Of a stretch of 64,000 nucleotides of DNA, positions 24,646 to 33,717 are shown piece by piece (positions within the stretch are counted from its first letter, which is position 1; each line of letters starts with the position of its first letter). The notes beneath the pieces were generated by a model. That model was not told where the DNA came from and did not search any database. It was given only the letters and a program-made list of their open reading frames with translations. This DNA comes from Desulfothermus sp964427155 (GTDB lineage: Bacteria > Desulfobacterota > Desulfovibrionia > Desulfovibrionales > Desulfothermaceae), in NCBI GenBank assembly GCA_964427155.1, contig CAYRSC010000016.1:1-64000 (forward strand), given 5' to 3'. Both the position numbers and the translations under genes were made by a program.

Positions 24646-25539
24646 ATGGAGATTGCCTCTAAATTGATACTCATTGTGGATGATAATGTCCACAATCTTC
24701 AGGTACTTGGAAATATCCTCCAAACCGAGGGGTATAAGATAGCTGTGGCAGAGCGGGGGGAAGAGGCCCTGGCCTTTATAAAAAGAAAGGTCCCCAACCT
24801 CATCCTTCTGGACATCGTAATGCCTGGCTTGGATGGGATAGAGGTATGTCAGAGGTTAAAGGGGGAGGAGGCCACCAGGGATGTGCCCATTATATTTATA
24901 AGTGTCCATAAGGACACCTCAGAGAAGATGAAGGCGTTTCAGGCTGGTGGAGTGGATTATATAACCAAGCCCTTTCAGAGGGAAGAGGTCCTGGCCAGGG
25001 TAAGTGTGCATATTCAGCTCCAACACATAAGAGAAGAGCTAAAAAGGACAAATCAGGAACTGGAGAGGAGGATACGGGAGAGGACCAGGAAATTAATGGA
25101 GAGCAATCAGAAATTGGAGGAGATGAACATTGCCCTCAAGGTCCTCCTAGAGAAAAAAGAGGAGAGCAAGGATGTATTTATAAAGAATCTGGTCTTTAAT
25201 GTGAGACAGATGATTGAACCGTGTCTGGACAAGTTAAAACAAACTCCCTTAACCCCTTTTCAACAGCGGCTTATTTCTTCCCTGGAGAATAGGCTGGAGG
25301 AGATAATAAGCCCTTATCAGCGCACCCTTGCAGAAAAATTTGGTCTCACCCCTTCTGAACTCCAGGTACTTCAACTTATCCGAGAGGGGAAGATGACCAA
25401 GGAGATAGCAGAAGCCCTGGGCCTTTCCAAAAGGACCATAGATACCCATAGACACAATATCCGCAGGAAATTGGGGATATTAAACAAAAACATAAACCTT
25501 CGTACCTATCTGGAGTATCTGGAGAGGGACTATTCATAA
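24646..25539 (+). CDS. LuxR-type response regulator with linker coiled coil
   Basis: The chosen start is ATG 24646, giving MEIASKLILIVDDN directly at the receiver domain. An upstream ATG at 24601 would overlap the kinase gene by 32 bp and add 15 residues. The receiver carries LILLDIVMPGLDG with the phospho-Asp, and a coiled coil of Glu/Arg heptads follows. The C-terminal LuxR/GerE helix-turn-helix is LTPSELQVLQLIREGKMTKE continuing to AEALGLSKRTIDTHRH. It is probably the output partner of the hybrid kinase just upstream. Confidence 0.88.
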   Translation: MEIASKLILIVDDNVHNLQVLGNILQTEGYKIAVAERGEEALAFIKRKVPNLILLDIVMPGLDGIEVCQRLKGEEATRDVPIIFISVHKDTSEKMKAFQAGGVDYITKPFQREEVLARVSVHIQLQHIREELKRTNQELERRIRERTRKLMESNQKLEEMNIALKVLLEKKEESKDVFIKNLVFNVRQMIEPCLDKLKQTPLTPFQQRLISSLENRLEEIISPYQRTLAEKFGLTPSELQVLQLIREGKMTKEIAEALGLSKRTIDTHRHNIRRKLGILNKNINLRTYLEYLERDYS

Positions 25540-25818
25540 CCCCTCCTTAAGACTACAGGCAAAGATATTGAGACCATTGAAGGCCCTGGGGTAATGCGAT
25601 AATGTTATTATATCCTAGAGCCCCTGGAAGATAGCCATTTATCTCTCCATAATCCATTAATATTTCATAACTACACCCTGTGGAGGTCAGAAAATCCCCC
25701 ATGTGGGGGATTTTATTAATGCAAGCTTGAGGTTAAGGTGCGGGTAATTTCTGAGATTTCCAGGACTTAAGGCAGGTGTGGGTTTGTTATAAGGATTAAC
25801 CCAAGCAAAAGGAGGAAG
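25540..25818. other. Intergenic stretch upstream of the exporter gene
   Basis: This 279 bp region holds one clear terminator hairpin (25691-25714) and a purine-rich ribosome site (AGGAGGAAGG) before the exporter start. I see no further gene or recognisable riboswitch. Confidence 0.5.
25691..25714. terminator. Rho-independent terminator
   Basis: AAAATCCCCC (25691-25700) pairs perfectly with GGGGGATTTT (25705-25714) around the loop ATGT. The T-run on the plus strand fits termination of the kinase/regulator operon about 150 bp after its last stop. Confidence 0.8.
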
Positions 25819-27216
25819 GTGAATATGTCTGAAAACCAAAAGGATGTGTGTGAGGTACCAAAGCCTCAACACATGGGATGGAAGGAGCTTTATCTCAAAG
25901 AGGACTGGTGGGCCATCTGGCTCTCCATGTTGATCATTTTTGCCGCCATAATATTGTATTTTAGCGGAAGTACGCTCAAACCCCTGGCCATTACACCGGC
26001 AAAGTGGTCAAATTTTGGTGAGCTCACCCATCACTTTGCCACCCACTATCAGTGGTATTTACTCCAATTTATATTCTGGTTGGTGGTGTTCTCTATAAGT
26101 AGCAGTATTATGGGATTTAAACTCTCTGAATTCATTCCCTCTTTTATCTTTCTCTACATTATCTCCATAATTATCTTTTCCATAGGGGCTTGGAAGAAGG
26201 CCCATCACTACAACCTGGAACCTCCTCTGGTGGCCCTTGTAATAGGGATGCTCATAGCTAATTTTACCAAATTGCCAAAGTGGATGGATACAGGGTTCAG
26301 GGTGGAGTACTACATCAAGACAGGGATCGTGCTGTTGGGAGCTACCCTCCCATTTACCCTTATCATCTATGCTGGTCCTGTGGCCATGATCCAGGCCACA
26401 GTGATAGCAGTATCCACCTGCCTCACTGTATATTTTGCCGCTACCAGGATATTCAAGTTGGACCCCCGTCTTGCTGCCTGTCTAGGTGCAGGTGCTTCTG
26501 TGTGTGGAGTATCTGGTACTATTGCAGTGGCTGGGGCAGTTAAGGCAAAGAAGGAATATCCCTGTATTGCCATTACCCTGGTGATTGTGTGGGCTATTGT
26601 GATGATATTCTTTCTACCCTTTGTGTCAAAGATGCTTCATCTCCATGCAGGGATCGCAGGGGCATGGATAGGTACCTCTGAATTTGCAGATGCTGCCGGG
26701 TTTGCTGCTGCCCAGGCCTATGGACTTATGGCGGGAATGGAAGAGATAGCTGTTAGGGCCTTTACCCTTATGAAGGTTATAGGAAGGGATATCTGGATTG
26801 GACTGTGGGCCTTTGCCTTTGCCCTTATCTCTGTGACCAAGTGGGAAAAGGGAGATAGTCTCGGTCAGAAACCCACCCCCATGGAGGTGTGGTGGAGGTT
26901 CCCAAAGTTCGTTATTGGTTTTTTTGCCGCATCCCTTATTATTACCCTGGTGGTGCATTCCTATCCCATGACAGAGTATCTTAAGGTAGTAAAGCCTAAG
27001 CTGGTAAATCCCATCAAGGCAATGCGTACCTGGTGTTTTATCTTTTGTTTCTTGAGTATTGGGCTCACCACCCGCTTCAGGGAGCTTGCTGCTGCAGGAG
27101 ATAAGCCTTTTAAGGCATTCACCATGGGAGTTGTGGTAAATGTCATCCTGGGATTTATCTTTTCTGTCCTTATATTTGGCCATTATTGGTCCACAGCTCT
27201 CTCTGTGGTAAAATAG
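25819..27216 (+). CDS. YeiH-family putative sulfate/anion exporter
   Basis: The 465-residue protein has about 11 hydrophobic segments and the PF03601 hallmarks: GATLPFTLIIYAG, LGAGASVCGVSGTIAVAGA and WIGTSEFADAAGFAAAQAYG. YeiH-like proteins are annotated as putative sulfate exporters, and in some bacteria they associate with sulfonate or sulfite metabolism. The N-terminal extension before the first membrane helix is longer than in the shorter homologues. It precedes a Cys-rich protein and a heme-motif sensor kinase in the same direction. Confidence 0.85.
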   Translation: MNMSENQKDVCEVPKPQHMGWKELYLKEDWWAIWLSMLIIFAAIILYFSGSTLKPLAITPAKWSNFGELTHHFATHYQWYLLQFIFWLVVFSISSSIMGFKLSEFIPSFIFLYIISIIIFSIGAWKKAHHYNLEPPLVALVIGMLIANFTKLPKWMDTGFRVEYYIKTGIVLLGATLPFTLIIYAGPVAMIQATVIAVSTCLTVYFAATRIFKLDPRLAACLGAGASVCGVSGTIAVAGAVKAKKEYPCIAITLVIVWAIVMIFFLPFVSKMLHLHAGIAGAWIGTSEFADAAGFAAAQAYGLMAGMEEIAVRAFTLMKVIGRDIWIGLWAFAFALISVTKWEKGDSLGQKPTPMEVWWRFPKFVIGFFAASLIITLVVHSYPMTEYLKVVKPKLVNPIKAMRTWCFIFCFLSIGLTTRFRELAAAGDKPFKAFTMGVVVNVILGFIFSVLIFGHYWSTALSVVK

Positions 27217-27243
27217 GTCAACCCCCCACACCAGCTATATAAA

Positions 27244-27276
27244 ATGGCGGTCATCTCCTGCAGGGGTGGCCGCCAT
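27244..27276 (+). promoter_or_regulatory. Hairpin after the exporter gene, possible attenuator
   Basis: ATGGCGG (27244-27250) pairs with CCGCCAT (27270-27276), and an inner CTCC/GGGG stem extends it. There is no T-run after it, so it is more likely an RNA-processing or attenuation structure than a terminator. It lies 28 bp before the next start. Confidence 0.35.
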
Positions 27277-27304
27277 AAACTTTCAAACACAAGGGAGGAA
27301 GAAG

Positions 27305-27562
27305 GTGAAAGAGTTAACGTGTCTGGAATGTAAATACTTTTGTAACGATCCCCAGTTCTTGGAAGATACCTATCACGGACTCAATACCCTGAGCTCTGCC
27401 TGGGGATGTGTGAGGGGAGATGCAGGGATATGTGTAAAACATCAGGTATATTTGTTTCCCAGAGGCAGGTGTAAGGACTTTAGGTATGGTCCCAATTCCT
27501 CAAATGTCTCATGTGGGTTATGTGAGGAAGAGAGTGGACAGGGGTGTGCCGTTAATTTATAA
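27305..27562 (+). CDS. Small cysteine-rich protein, unknown function
   Basis: The 85-residue protein from GTG 27305 contains CLECKYFC near its start, then GCVRGDAGIC, GRCKDF, CGLC and GCAVNL. The paired cysteines suggest a zinc- or iron-sulfur-binding fold. The start is preferred over GTG 27266 because GGGAGG is suitably spaced before it and because 27266 lies within a hairpin. It sits between the YeiH exporter and the heme-motif sensor kinase and may be part of that redox/sulfur locus. No family was recognised. Confidence 0.6.
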   Translation: MKELTCLECKYFCNDPQFLEDTYHGLNTLSSAWGCVRGDAGICVKHQVYLFPRGRCKDFRYGPNSSNVSCGLCEEESGQGCAVNL

Positions 27563-27619
27563 TCAGGAGAACTATGATGCAGGGGATAAATTCATCTTAA
27601 AGGGGTTGTATATAGCATT

Positions 27620-30112
27620 ATGGAGGAGGTTAATCTTCCACAAAGGGAAGAGGAGAGGGGAAGAGACCTCTCCCTTGCCATAAAGTTTTTTTTGGCTACT
27701 GCCTCTGTCTTAATAATTACCACTATCCTCATCTCGGTGTTTGTATATGTGCAGTATAAAAATTACATGCTTCAAAATACCTATGAAAAGACCCGAATAT
27801 TTATGGCAGAGGCAGAGGCCGCCCGCCGATATGTAAAGGACATCCTTCGTCCAAAGATGTATTCTATCCTTCCCAAGGATAAATTTATTGTAGAGGCCAT
27901 GTCCACTTTCTATGTGACACGCAAGGTCATGGGAAAGGTGGCCTCATTGTTTAAGGATGTTAGGTATAAGAGGGCCGCCTTGAATCCCCGTAATCCCACC
28001 AATGAACCCAATGCCTTTGAACGCAAGATGATAGACTATTATAATCGCACTCATAGCCACAGAGAGTGGCACGGCATTGTGAACATGGGAGGGAGGAAGT
28101 GGTTTGTGGTGCTTCAACCAATCTATATGGAGAGGTCGTGTTTGAGATGTCACGGTAATCCTGAAGATGCCCCTGCCCAATTGATTGAACGCTATGGTAA
28201 TAGACGGGGATTTTTTAAGGAGGTGGGTACCATTGCAGGCCTGGATGAGGTGGAGATCCCTGTGGACAAGGCCCTTCAGGCCATCCACCGAACGGCCTTG
28301 AATATTGTGGCCATTGGGGTCCTTTTTGTGGTGGTACTGTTTGTGTTAGTGGGTTTTTTCTTTCAACGGCTTGTGTACGGTCCCCTTACCCATCTCATTA
28401 GCTTTTGCAGGAGTGTGGAAAAAGGAGAGAAGGAGCTTACCGACCCAATTATTGTGTATCGGAAGGACGAGATAGGAGAACTCACTGAATCCTTTATCCA
28501 ACTCATGTCCCATCTCTCAGAGACCCAGCAAAAGCTTCTTGCCTATTCAGAAGACCTGGAATCTCTGGTGCTTGAGCGTACCAAGGAACTGAAAAAACAC
28601 CAGGCCTTTCTGGAGACTGTACTATCAAAGTCCCCTATTGGGTTTCTGGTCTTAAACGAGGATGGGGTGGTGAGGTTCTGGAACAAAAAGGCCGAGGAAA
28701 TAACTGGACTTACCTCCAGTGAGGTCCAGGGCAGGAAAGTGGAGGAGCTCTCTCTCCCTATTCCCCTGGAGTGTCTGAGACCCTCTATGGAGATAGAGAC
28801 CCCACTGGAGCACAGGTTTTTTAAAGGGGGAGAAGAGAAATTTATACTTATAAATCGCTCTATTATAGCTGATGAAACATCATCTCCATGTGGAGTAGTG
28901 GTAAATTTTATAGACATAACTGAAATGAAAAGGCTCCATGATGAGCTCAATAGATATACCCAGGAGCTTGAGAGTATAATAGAGGAGAAAGTGGCACTTT
29001 TGCGTGAGTCAGAAAAACGCTATAGGGAGATCTTTGAACATGCAAATGATGCAATTGTATTTCTGGACTCCAAAACCCTGGAGATTATAGATGCCAATCC
29101 AAAGTGGTTTAAACTCTCTGGTTATCCACGAGAAGAGGTGGTGGGACGTCTTTTTGTGGATTTTTTAAGCGCTGGTGTCCACAGGTGTGCCAGGGAGTGT
29201 TTAAGGTTAAGTTATAATGATGCATGTACATTGGAGATAGAGGCCAGGGATGGTAGTGTAGTATCGGTGGAGCTCATTTCCAGCTCTTTCTGGATGGATA
29301 ATAGAAAATATACAATGAGCATATTAAGGGATATAACAGCCAGACGTAAGCTGGAAAAGGAACTTTTAGCCATAAATGCCGAACTCAAACACAGGAACAA
29401 GGAACTTCAGGAACTGACCATTAGACTATCCAAGGTAGAAGAAGAGGCCAGAAGAAAATTTGCAGATATCCTTCACAACCAGCTTGGGCAGGACCTTACT
29501 GCTATTAAAATAAGTGTGGGGATGTTGAAGAAAAGAATAGAAAAGGAAAATCTCTTATGTGCCAGGGAACTGGAGAGGATTGACAAACTCCTCACCGAGG
29601 TGATTAGTATGACCAGAGACCTTACCGCTGAGATGTATCCCACTATCCTTGACAATCTGGGATTCGTGGCGGCCCTCAGGTGGTATCTGGATTTCTTTGC
29701 AGAAAAGTTTCCCATAAAACCATCTCTGGAGGTCCTGGAGCCCATTGGAAGATTACCGCAGGAGGTAGAGACCCTTCTTTTTCGTCTAGTCCAGGAGGGA
29801 CTTTTGAATTGTGCCAAACATGCCCATGCCACAGAGGTGAAGGTGGTGGTGGGCATGGAGGATGAAGGGGATATGATTATGAAAATAATAGATAATGGAA
29901 GGGGATTTGTGCCCTCCTTTGGGGGGGATGGTGTAAATGGAGGAAGAAATGGAATGGGCCTGCATATGATAAGGGAAAGGGTGAGTTATTTGGGAGGCAC
30001 CTTTACCATCCACAGCGTGAAGGATGTGGGCACTACCCTTATATTTCACATCCCCCTGGGAAGGTTTTTCCCATCCTCTTCAGAAAATGTGCAGAAGGAG
30101 ATAGTACTGTGA
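27620..30112 (+). CDS. Membrane sensor histidine kinase with heme-type Tll0287-like domain
   Basis: The 830-residue kinase has TM1 (about 21-45) and an extracytoplasmic DUF3365/Tll0287-like domain with a c-type heme motif CLRCH (Cys174, Cys177, His178). TM2 (about 226-250), a HAMP segment and two PAS domains (about 330-450 and 475-590) follow. HisKA_3 (FADILHNQLGQDLTAIKISV) and HATPase_c (HAHATEVKVVV, DNGRGF) complete it. This is a NarX/DegS-class kinase. The stop overlaps the regulator gene by 4 bp, so the pair is cognate. Heme or redox sensing is inferred from CxxCH. Confidence 0.9.
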   Translation: MEEVNLPQREEERGRDLSLAIKFFLATASVLIITTILISVFVYVQYKNYMLQNTYEKTRIFMAEAEAARRYVKDILRPKMYSILPKDKFIVEAMSTFYVTRKVMGKVASLFKDVRYKRAALNPRNPTNEPNAFERKMIDYYNRTHSHREWHGIVNMGGRKWFVVLQPIYMERSCLRCHGNPEDAPAQLIERYGNRRGFFKEVGTIAGLDEVEIPVDKALQAIHRTALNIVAIGVLFVVVLFVLVGFFFQRLVYGPLTHLISFCRSVEKGEKELTDPIIVYRKDEIGELTESFIQLMSHLSETQQKLLAYSEDLESLVLERTKELKKHQAFLETVLSKSPIGFLVLNEDGVVRFWNKKAEEITGLTSSEVQGRKVEELSLPIPLECLRPSMEIETPLEHRFFKGGEEKFILINRSIIADETSSPCGVVVNFIDITEMKRLHDELNRYTQELESIIEEKVALLRESEKRYREIFEHANDAIVFLDSKTLEIIDANPKWFKLSGYPREEVVGRLFVDFLSAGVHRCARECLRLSYNDACTLEIEARDGSVVSVELISSSFWMDNRKYTMSILRDITARRKLEKELLAINAELKHRNKELQELTIRLSKVEEEARRKFADILHNQLGQDLTAIKISVGMLKKRIEKENLLCARELERIDKLLTEVISMTRDLTAEMYPTILDNLGFVAALRWYLDFFAEKFPIKPSLEVLEPIGRLPQEVETLLFRLVQEGLLNCAKHAHATEVKVVVGMEDEGDMIMKIIDNGRGFVPSFGGDGVNGGRNGMGLHMIRERVSYLGGTFTIHSVKDVGTTLIFHIPLGRFFPSSSENVQKEIVL

Positions 30113-30756
30113 AGGCGCGTATATTGCTTGCAGATGACCATACCCTTGTGAGGCAGGGATTTAAGGCCATCATCTCTCAAAGTAGCGAATATGAGGTGGT
30201 GGGGGAGGCAAAGACCGGGAAGGAAGCAGTGGATAAGACATTTGAGTTAAAGCCAGATGTGGTGATAATGGATATACTCATGCCCGAGATAAATGGTATA
30301 GTGGCCACAGAGGAGATAAAAAAGGGGGGTAGTGAGAGCAGGATTATTATCTTGTCTATGTATAAGGAGAAGGAATATGTCTTAAATGCCTTTGTGGCAG
30401 GGGCAGTGGGATACTTGCTGAAGGATGCCGCAGTAGAGGAATTGTTAGAGAGTATAGAATTTGTCCTCCACGGTCATATATATATAAGTCCCCCTGTGGC
30501 CAAGTATGTGGTGGAAGAATATAAGGGACTATTTCAGCAACAGGTGGTGGCAGATAGATACGCTACCCTTACTCCAAGGGAAAAACAGCTCTTGCAGATG
30601 ATAGCAGAGGGAAAGACCACCAGAGAGATAGCAGAGATCTTGTGCATAAGTCCTCAGACAGTAAAGACCCATAGAAATGCCCTCATGAAAAAATTGGACA
30701 TCCACGATATTGCCGGTCTCACCAGATATGCCCTTCAGAAGGGGCTGGTTGAATAA
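30109..30756 (+). CDS. NarL-family response regulator
   Basis: The 215-residue regulator starts at GTG inside the kinase stop (GTGA overlap). Its receiver reads ILLADDHTLVRQGFKAI and VVIMDILMPEINGIVA. The LuxR-type helix-turn-helix is LTPREKQLLQMIAEGKTTRE continuing to EILCISPQTVKTHRNALMKK. It is the output of the upstream heme-motif kinase. Likely targets include the exporter locus, but no operator is visible. Confidence 0.93.
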   Translation: MKARILLADDHTLVRQGFKAIISQSSEYEVVGEAKTGKEAVDKTFELKPDVVIMDILMPEINGIVATEEIKKGGSESRIIILSMYKEKEYVLNAFVAGAVGYLLKDAAVEELLESIEFVLHGHIYISPPVAKYVVEEYKGLFQQQVVADRYATLTPREKQLLQMIAEGKTTREIAEILCISPQTVKTHRNALMKKLDIHDIAGLTRYALQKGLVE

Positions 30757-30777
30757 GACTTGCGTAGGATATCTCCC

Positions 30778-30804
30778 TTGACAAGTGATAATACCCTATA
30801 GTAA
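30778..30804 (+). promoter_or_regulatory. Possible tRNA-Pro promoter
   Basis: A perfect TTGACA (30778-30783) precedes TATAGT/TAGTAA sequences at 30797-30804. The spacing (13-15 bp) is shorter than ideal, so the assignment is tentative. It lies just upstream of the tRNA. Confidence 0.4.
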
Positions 30805-30817
30805 AAAAGGGACATCT

Positions 30818-30891
30818 CGGGATGTGGCGCAGCCTGGGAGCGCACTTGAATGGGGTTCAAGGGGCCGTGGGTTCAAATCCCACCATCCCGA
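30818..30891 (+). tRNA. tRNA-Pro (anticodon GGG)
   Basis: A 74-nt cloverleaf can be folded by eye. The acceptor stem CGGGATG pairs with CATCCCG plus discriminator A. The D arm is GCGC/GCGC, and the anticodon stem CTTGA/TCAAG encloses loop ATGGGGT with anticodon GGG. The T arm is GTGGG-TTCAAAT-CCCAC. CCA is not encoded. Confidence 0.95.
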
Positions 30892-30894
30892 TAT

Positions 30895-30925
30895 AAAAAG
30901 GCTGGAAGAGATTCCAGCCTTTTTT
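30895..30925 (+). terminator. Rho-independent terminator after tRNA-Pro
   Basis: AAGGCTGGAA pairs with TTCCAGCCTT around the loop GAGA and is followed by a T-run. It starts 3 bp after the tRNA. Confidence 0.85.
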
Positions 30926-31027
30926 ATTGTGTTTTTTGTCAACCGATGTTTATATAATATTGACTCTCACGACCATGGGGTATAGGAAGAGGGAGGGGGG
31001 AGCATAAACAAAAGGGGGGATAAAGAG

Positions 31028-31279
31028 ATGTCAAGAGTAAATGTAAGGGCCCTGGCCATTTCCCTGGGACTGGTCTGGTCTATGGCCATATTGCTATCAG
31101 GCTGGTGTGCCCCATTTGGATGGTGCACAGATTTTGTAAAGATGATGTCCTCTGTCTACATTGGGTTCGCCCCTGGATTTTTAGGGGGGATTATAGGGGC
31201 CCTCTGGGCCTTTTGTGATGGGGCCCTAGGAGGTGCAATTCTTGGCTGGATTTATAATTTCCTTGCAGATAGATTTTAA
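31028..31279 (+). CDS. Small membrane protein annotated elsewhere as bacteriophage-holin-like
   Basis: The 83-residue protein begins MSRVNVRALAISLGLVWSMA and has two or three hydrophobic segments. GFLGGIIGALWAFCDGALGG near the middle is the conserved feature of a small chromosomal membrane-protein family often labelled holin. There are no phage genes nearby, so a housekeeping membrane role is as likely. It is monocistronic, with terminators on both sides. Confidence 0.7.
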   Translation: MSRVNVRALAISLGLVWSMAILLSGWCAPFGWCTDFVKMMSSVYIGFAPGFLGGIIGALWAFCDGALGGAILGWIYNFLADRF

Positions 31280-31343
31280 GGTCTCACCTTATCCTCTCTT
31301 TATCGTAACCAGTAATCCTTAGTGATCATAGGGGGAGAAAACA

Positions 31344-31370
31344 AGAGGGACAATCTCAGATTGTCCCTCT
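31344..31370. terminator. Bidirectional rho-independent terminator
   Basis: AGAGGGACAATCT (31344-31356) is the perfect reverse complement of AGATTGTCCCTCT (31358-31370). It lies between the convergent holin-like and folD genes. A-rich bases precede it on the plus strand, giving T's for folD transcripts. Confidence 0.75.
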
Positions 31371-31381
31371 ATGGCTATCCC

Positions 31382-32293
31382 TTAAGCAATGCCCAATTTA
31401 AACTTGAGCGATCTTAAGGTGTTTCTCATAAGCATGGTAATGGTCATGGGGCCAACTCCACCGGGCACAGGGGTAATCCAGCCAGCTATCTCCTTTGCCG
31501 CGTCAAAGTCCACATCTCCCTTGAGAATGGGAACCATTTTATTGGGGTCTTTTTTGCTGGGTTTTTCTCCCACCCTGTTTACTCCAACATCTATTACACA
31601 TGCCCCTGGCTTTATCCACTCGGGTTTTACCAGGCCAGGTACCCCTGCGGCAACTATGAGGATATCTGCCCTCTTACAATGACTGGCCAGGTCCTTTGTG
31701 GCGGTATGTACCACAGTTACTGTAGAATTTGCACCCCTTCCCTTTTGCATCATCATCACGGCAATGGGTTTTCCCACGATGTTGGAACGACCTACTACCA
31801 CCACCTCTGCTCCCTTTGTTTCAACCCCTGCCCTTACAATAAGCTCCTGGATCCCTGCAGGTGTACATGGTGGGAATTTGACCTCATCGCCTCCAATCAT
31901 GAGACGCCCCACATTTACCGGGTGAAATCCATCCACATCCTTGTCGGGGTCAATGGCATTTATGACCTTTTTCTCGTCAATGTGTTTGGGGAGTGGAAGC
32001 TGGACAAGGATACCGTGAATGGAATCGTCCTTGTTATATTTGTCAATAAGTGCAAGGAGTTCTTCTTCTGAGATGTCCGCTGGTCTGGTGTCCTGGACCT
32101 CCTTGAAGCCCAGTCTTTTGGCAGTCTTTATCTTGAGGGTCACATAGGAAATAGAGGCGGGATTGTCTCCTACCAGGATGGTCACAAGCCCTGGCACCAC
32201 TCCATGTTTTTCTTTTATCTCCTTTACCTCTGCCTCAATCTCCTTGAGTATCTCTTCCCTTATCTCTGTGCCCTTTATGAGTTTGGCGGTCAT
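31382..32293 (-). CDS. folD: Bifunctional methylene-THF dehydrogenase/cyclohydrolase
   Basis: The 303-residue enzyme shows SYVTLKIKTAKRLGF (YxxxK catalytic region), GILVQLPLPKHID, FPPCTPAGIQELI, VVGRSNIVGKPIAVMM and WITPVPGGVGPMT. It interconverts 5,10-methylene-, methenyl- and 10-formyl-tetrahydrofolate in the cytosol. It lies downstream of eno with a 114 bp gap and its own likely promoter (TTGACA on the minus strand at 32396-32391). Confidence 0.95.
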   Translation of the reverse strand: MTAKLIKGTEIREEILKEIEAEVKEIKEKHGVVPGLVTILVGDNPASISYVTLKIKTAKRLGFKEVQDTRPADISEEELLALIDKYNKDDSIHGILVQLPLPKHIDEKKVINAIDPDKDVDGFHPVNVGRLMIGGDEVKFPPCTPAGIQELIVRAGVETKGAEVVVVGRSNIVGKPIAVMMMQKGRGANSTVTVVHTATKDLASHCKRADILIVAAGVPGLVKPEWIKPGACVIDVGVNRVGEKPSKKDPNKMVPILKGDVDFDAAKEIAGWITPVPGGVGPMTITMLMRNTLRSLKFKLGIA

Positions 32294-32407
32294 GAAAGTA
32301 CTCCTTTTTTAAGATAGTTAGATTATTAAGTTTACCCATCTGTTCCCTGACCTGAATTTTTGTAACTTGTTAACCACTTCAATTTTTTCTTGTCAAGGAG
32401 TGGTTTC

Positions 32408-33697
32408 CTACTTTTTTAACCAATGGGCCCTATAGACCTTGCCCATATATTGGGCCGCACCTCCCAGGTCCTCTTCAATCCGAAGGAGTTGATTATACTT
32501 GCACAGCCTTTCACTACGATTCAGGGAACCTGTTTTGATCTGACCTGTGTTTAGTCCCACTGCAAGGTCTGCAATAAAGGAATCCTCTGTTTCTCCAGAA
32601 CGGTGGGAGACCACATTGCGATACCCATTTCTCTTGGCAAGTTCAATGGTGGTAATGGTCTCTGTAAGTGTCCCTATCTGATTTAGCTTTATAAGCACCG
32701 CATTTGCCACTTTCTCATGGATGGCCTTGGACACTATCTTGGGATTGGTTACAAATATATCATCCCCCACTATCTGGATCTCTCCTCCCAGTTTAGCAGT
32801 GAGTTTTTTCCAGCCATCCCAGTCTCCCTCGGCCAATCCGTCTTCTATGTTTACCAGGGGATAGGAGGAGACCAGGTCTGCGTAGTAGTCAATCATTTCC
32901 TCAGAGGAGAGAACAAGGCCCTCCCCCCTCAGGTTGTACTTACCATCTTCGTAAAACTCTGATGCTGCGGGATCCACTCCAAGGCAGATGTCCTTTCCTG
33001 GCTCATATCCCGCCTCCTCTATTGCCTTTAAGATATAGTCAAATGCCTCCCTGGTGGAGTTCAGATTAGGGGCAAAACCTCCCTCATCCCCCACTGAGGT
33101 AATGTGTCCATCTTTTGAGAGTATCTTTTTAAGGGCATGAAAGGTCTCAGAGCCCATGCGAAGGGCCTCCGCGAAATTCTCTGCCCCCAGGGGGAGGATG
33201 AGAAATTCCTGGATATCCAGTTTATTTGGAGCATGTACTCCTCCATTTATGATGTTCATGTGGGGTACAGGGAGAGTGCGGGCCCCAACACCCCCCAGGT
33301 ATCTATAGAGGGGAAGTCCAGTATAAGCCGCTCCTGCCCTTGCCACTGCCAGGGATACCCCCAGGATGGCATTTGCCCCAAGGTTGGATTTATTCTCTGT
33401 CCCATCTAACTCCAGGAGGAGATTATCAATATCAGCCTGATATAGGGCATCCTCTCCCACGATCTCTGGGGCGATCTTTTCCATTACATTTTCAATGGCC
33501 TTTAATACCCCTTTCCCATTATACCTTCCTGTGTCGCCGTCCCTTAGTTCCAGGGCCTCCTTGCTCCCTGTGGATGCACCTGAGGGGACCGCGGCCCTTC
33601 CAATGATTCCACTTTCCAACTCCACCTCCACCTCTATGGTGGGATTTCCTCTGGAATCCAGGATTTCCCTTGCATATACAGTTGTAATTATACTCAT
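32408..33697 (-). CDS. eno: Enolase
   Basis: The 429-residue protein has IINGGVHAPNKLDIQEFLI, SVGDEGGFAPNL, and the C-terminal VSHRSGETEDSFIADLAVG. It converts 2-phosphoglycerate to phosphoenolpyruvate with Mg2+. AAGGAGG lies 8 bp before ATG 33697, so that start is preferred over TTG 33703. It is the last gene of the coaX-side cluster on the minus strand, 20 bp after coaX. Confidence 0.96.
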   Translation of the reverse strand: MSIITTVYAREILDSRGNPTIEVEVELESGIIGRAAVPSGASTGSKEALELRDGDTGRYNGKGVLKAIENVMEKIAPEIVGEDALYQADIDNLLLELDGTENKSNLGANAILGVSLAVARAGAAYTGLPLYRYLGGVGARTLPVPHMNIINGGVHAPNKLDIQEFLILPLGAENFAEALRMGSETFHALKKILSKDGHITSVGDEGGFAPNLNSTREAFDYILKAIEEAGYEPGKDICLGVDPAASEFYEDGKYNLRGEGLVLSSEEMIDYYADLVSSYPLVNIEDGLAEGDWDGWKKLTAKLGGEIQIVGDDIFVTNPKIVSKAIHEKVANAVLIKLNQIGTLTETITTIELAKRNGYRNVVSHRSGETEDSFIADLAVGLNTGQIKTGSLNRSERLCKYNQLLRIEEDLGGAAQYMGKVYRAHWLKK

Positions 33698-33717
33698 CTC
33701 CAACGCCTCCTTATTTT

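Noticed and set aside
30785..30985. 66-codon open frame over the tRNA-Pro
   Set aside because: It reads DVAQPGSALEWGSRGRGF, the well-known false protein made by translating a tRNA gene; the cloverleaf is complete.
31028..31279. Prophage from the holin-like gene
   Set aside because: No other phage gene lies near it, and terminators enclose it as a single chromosomal gene.
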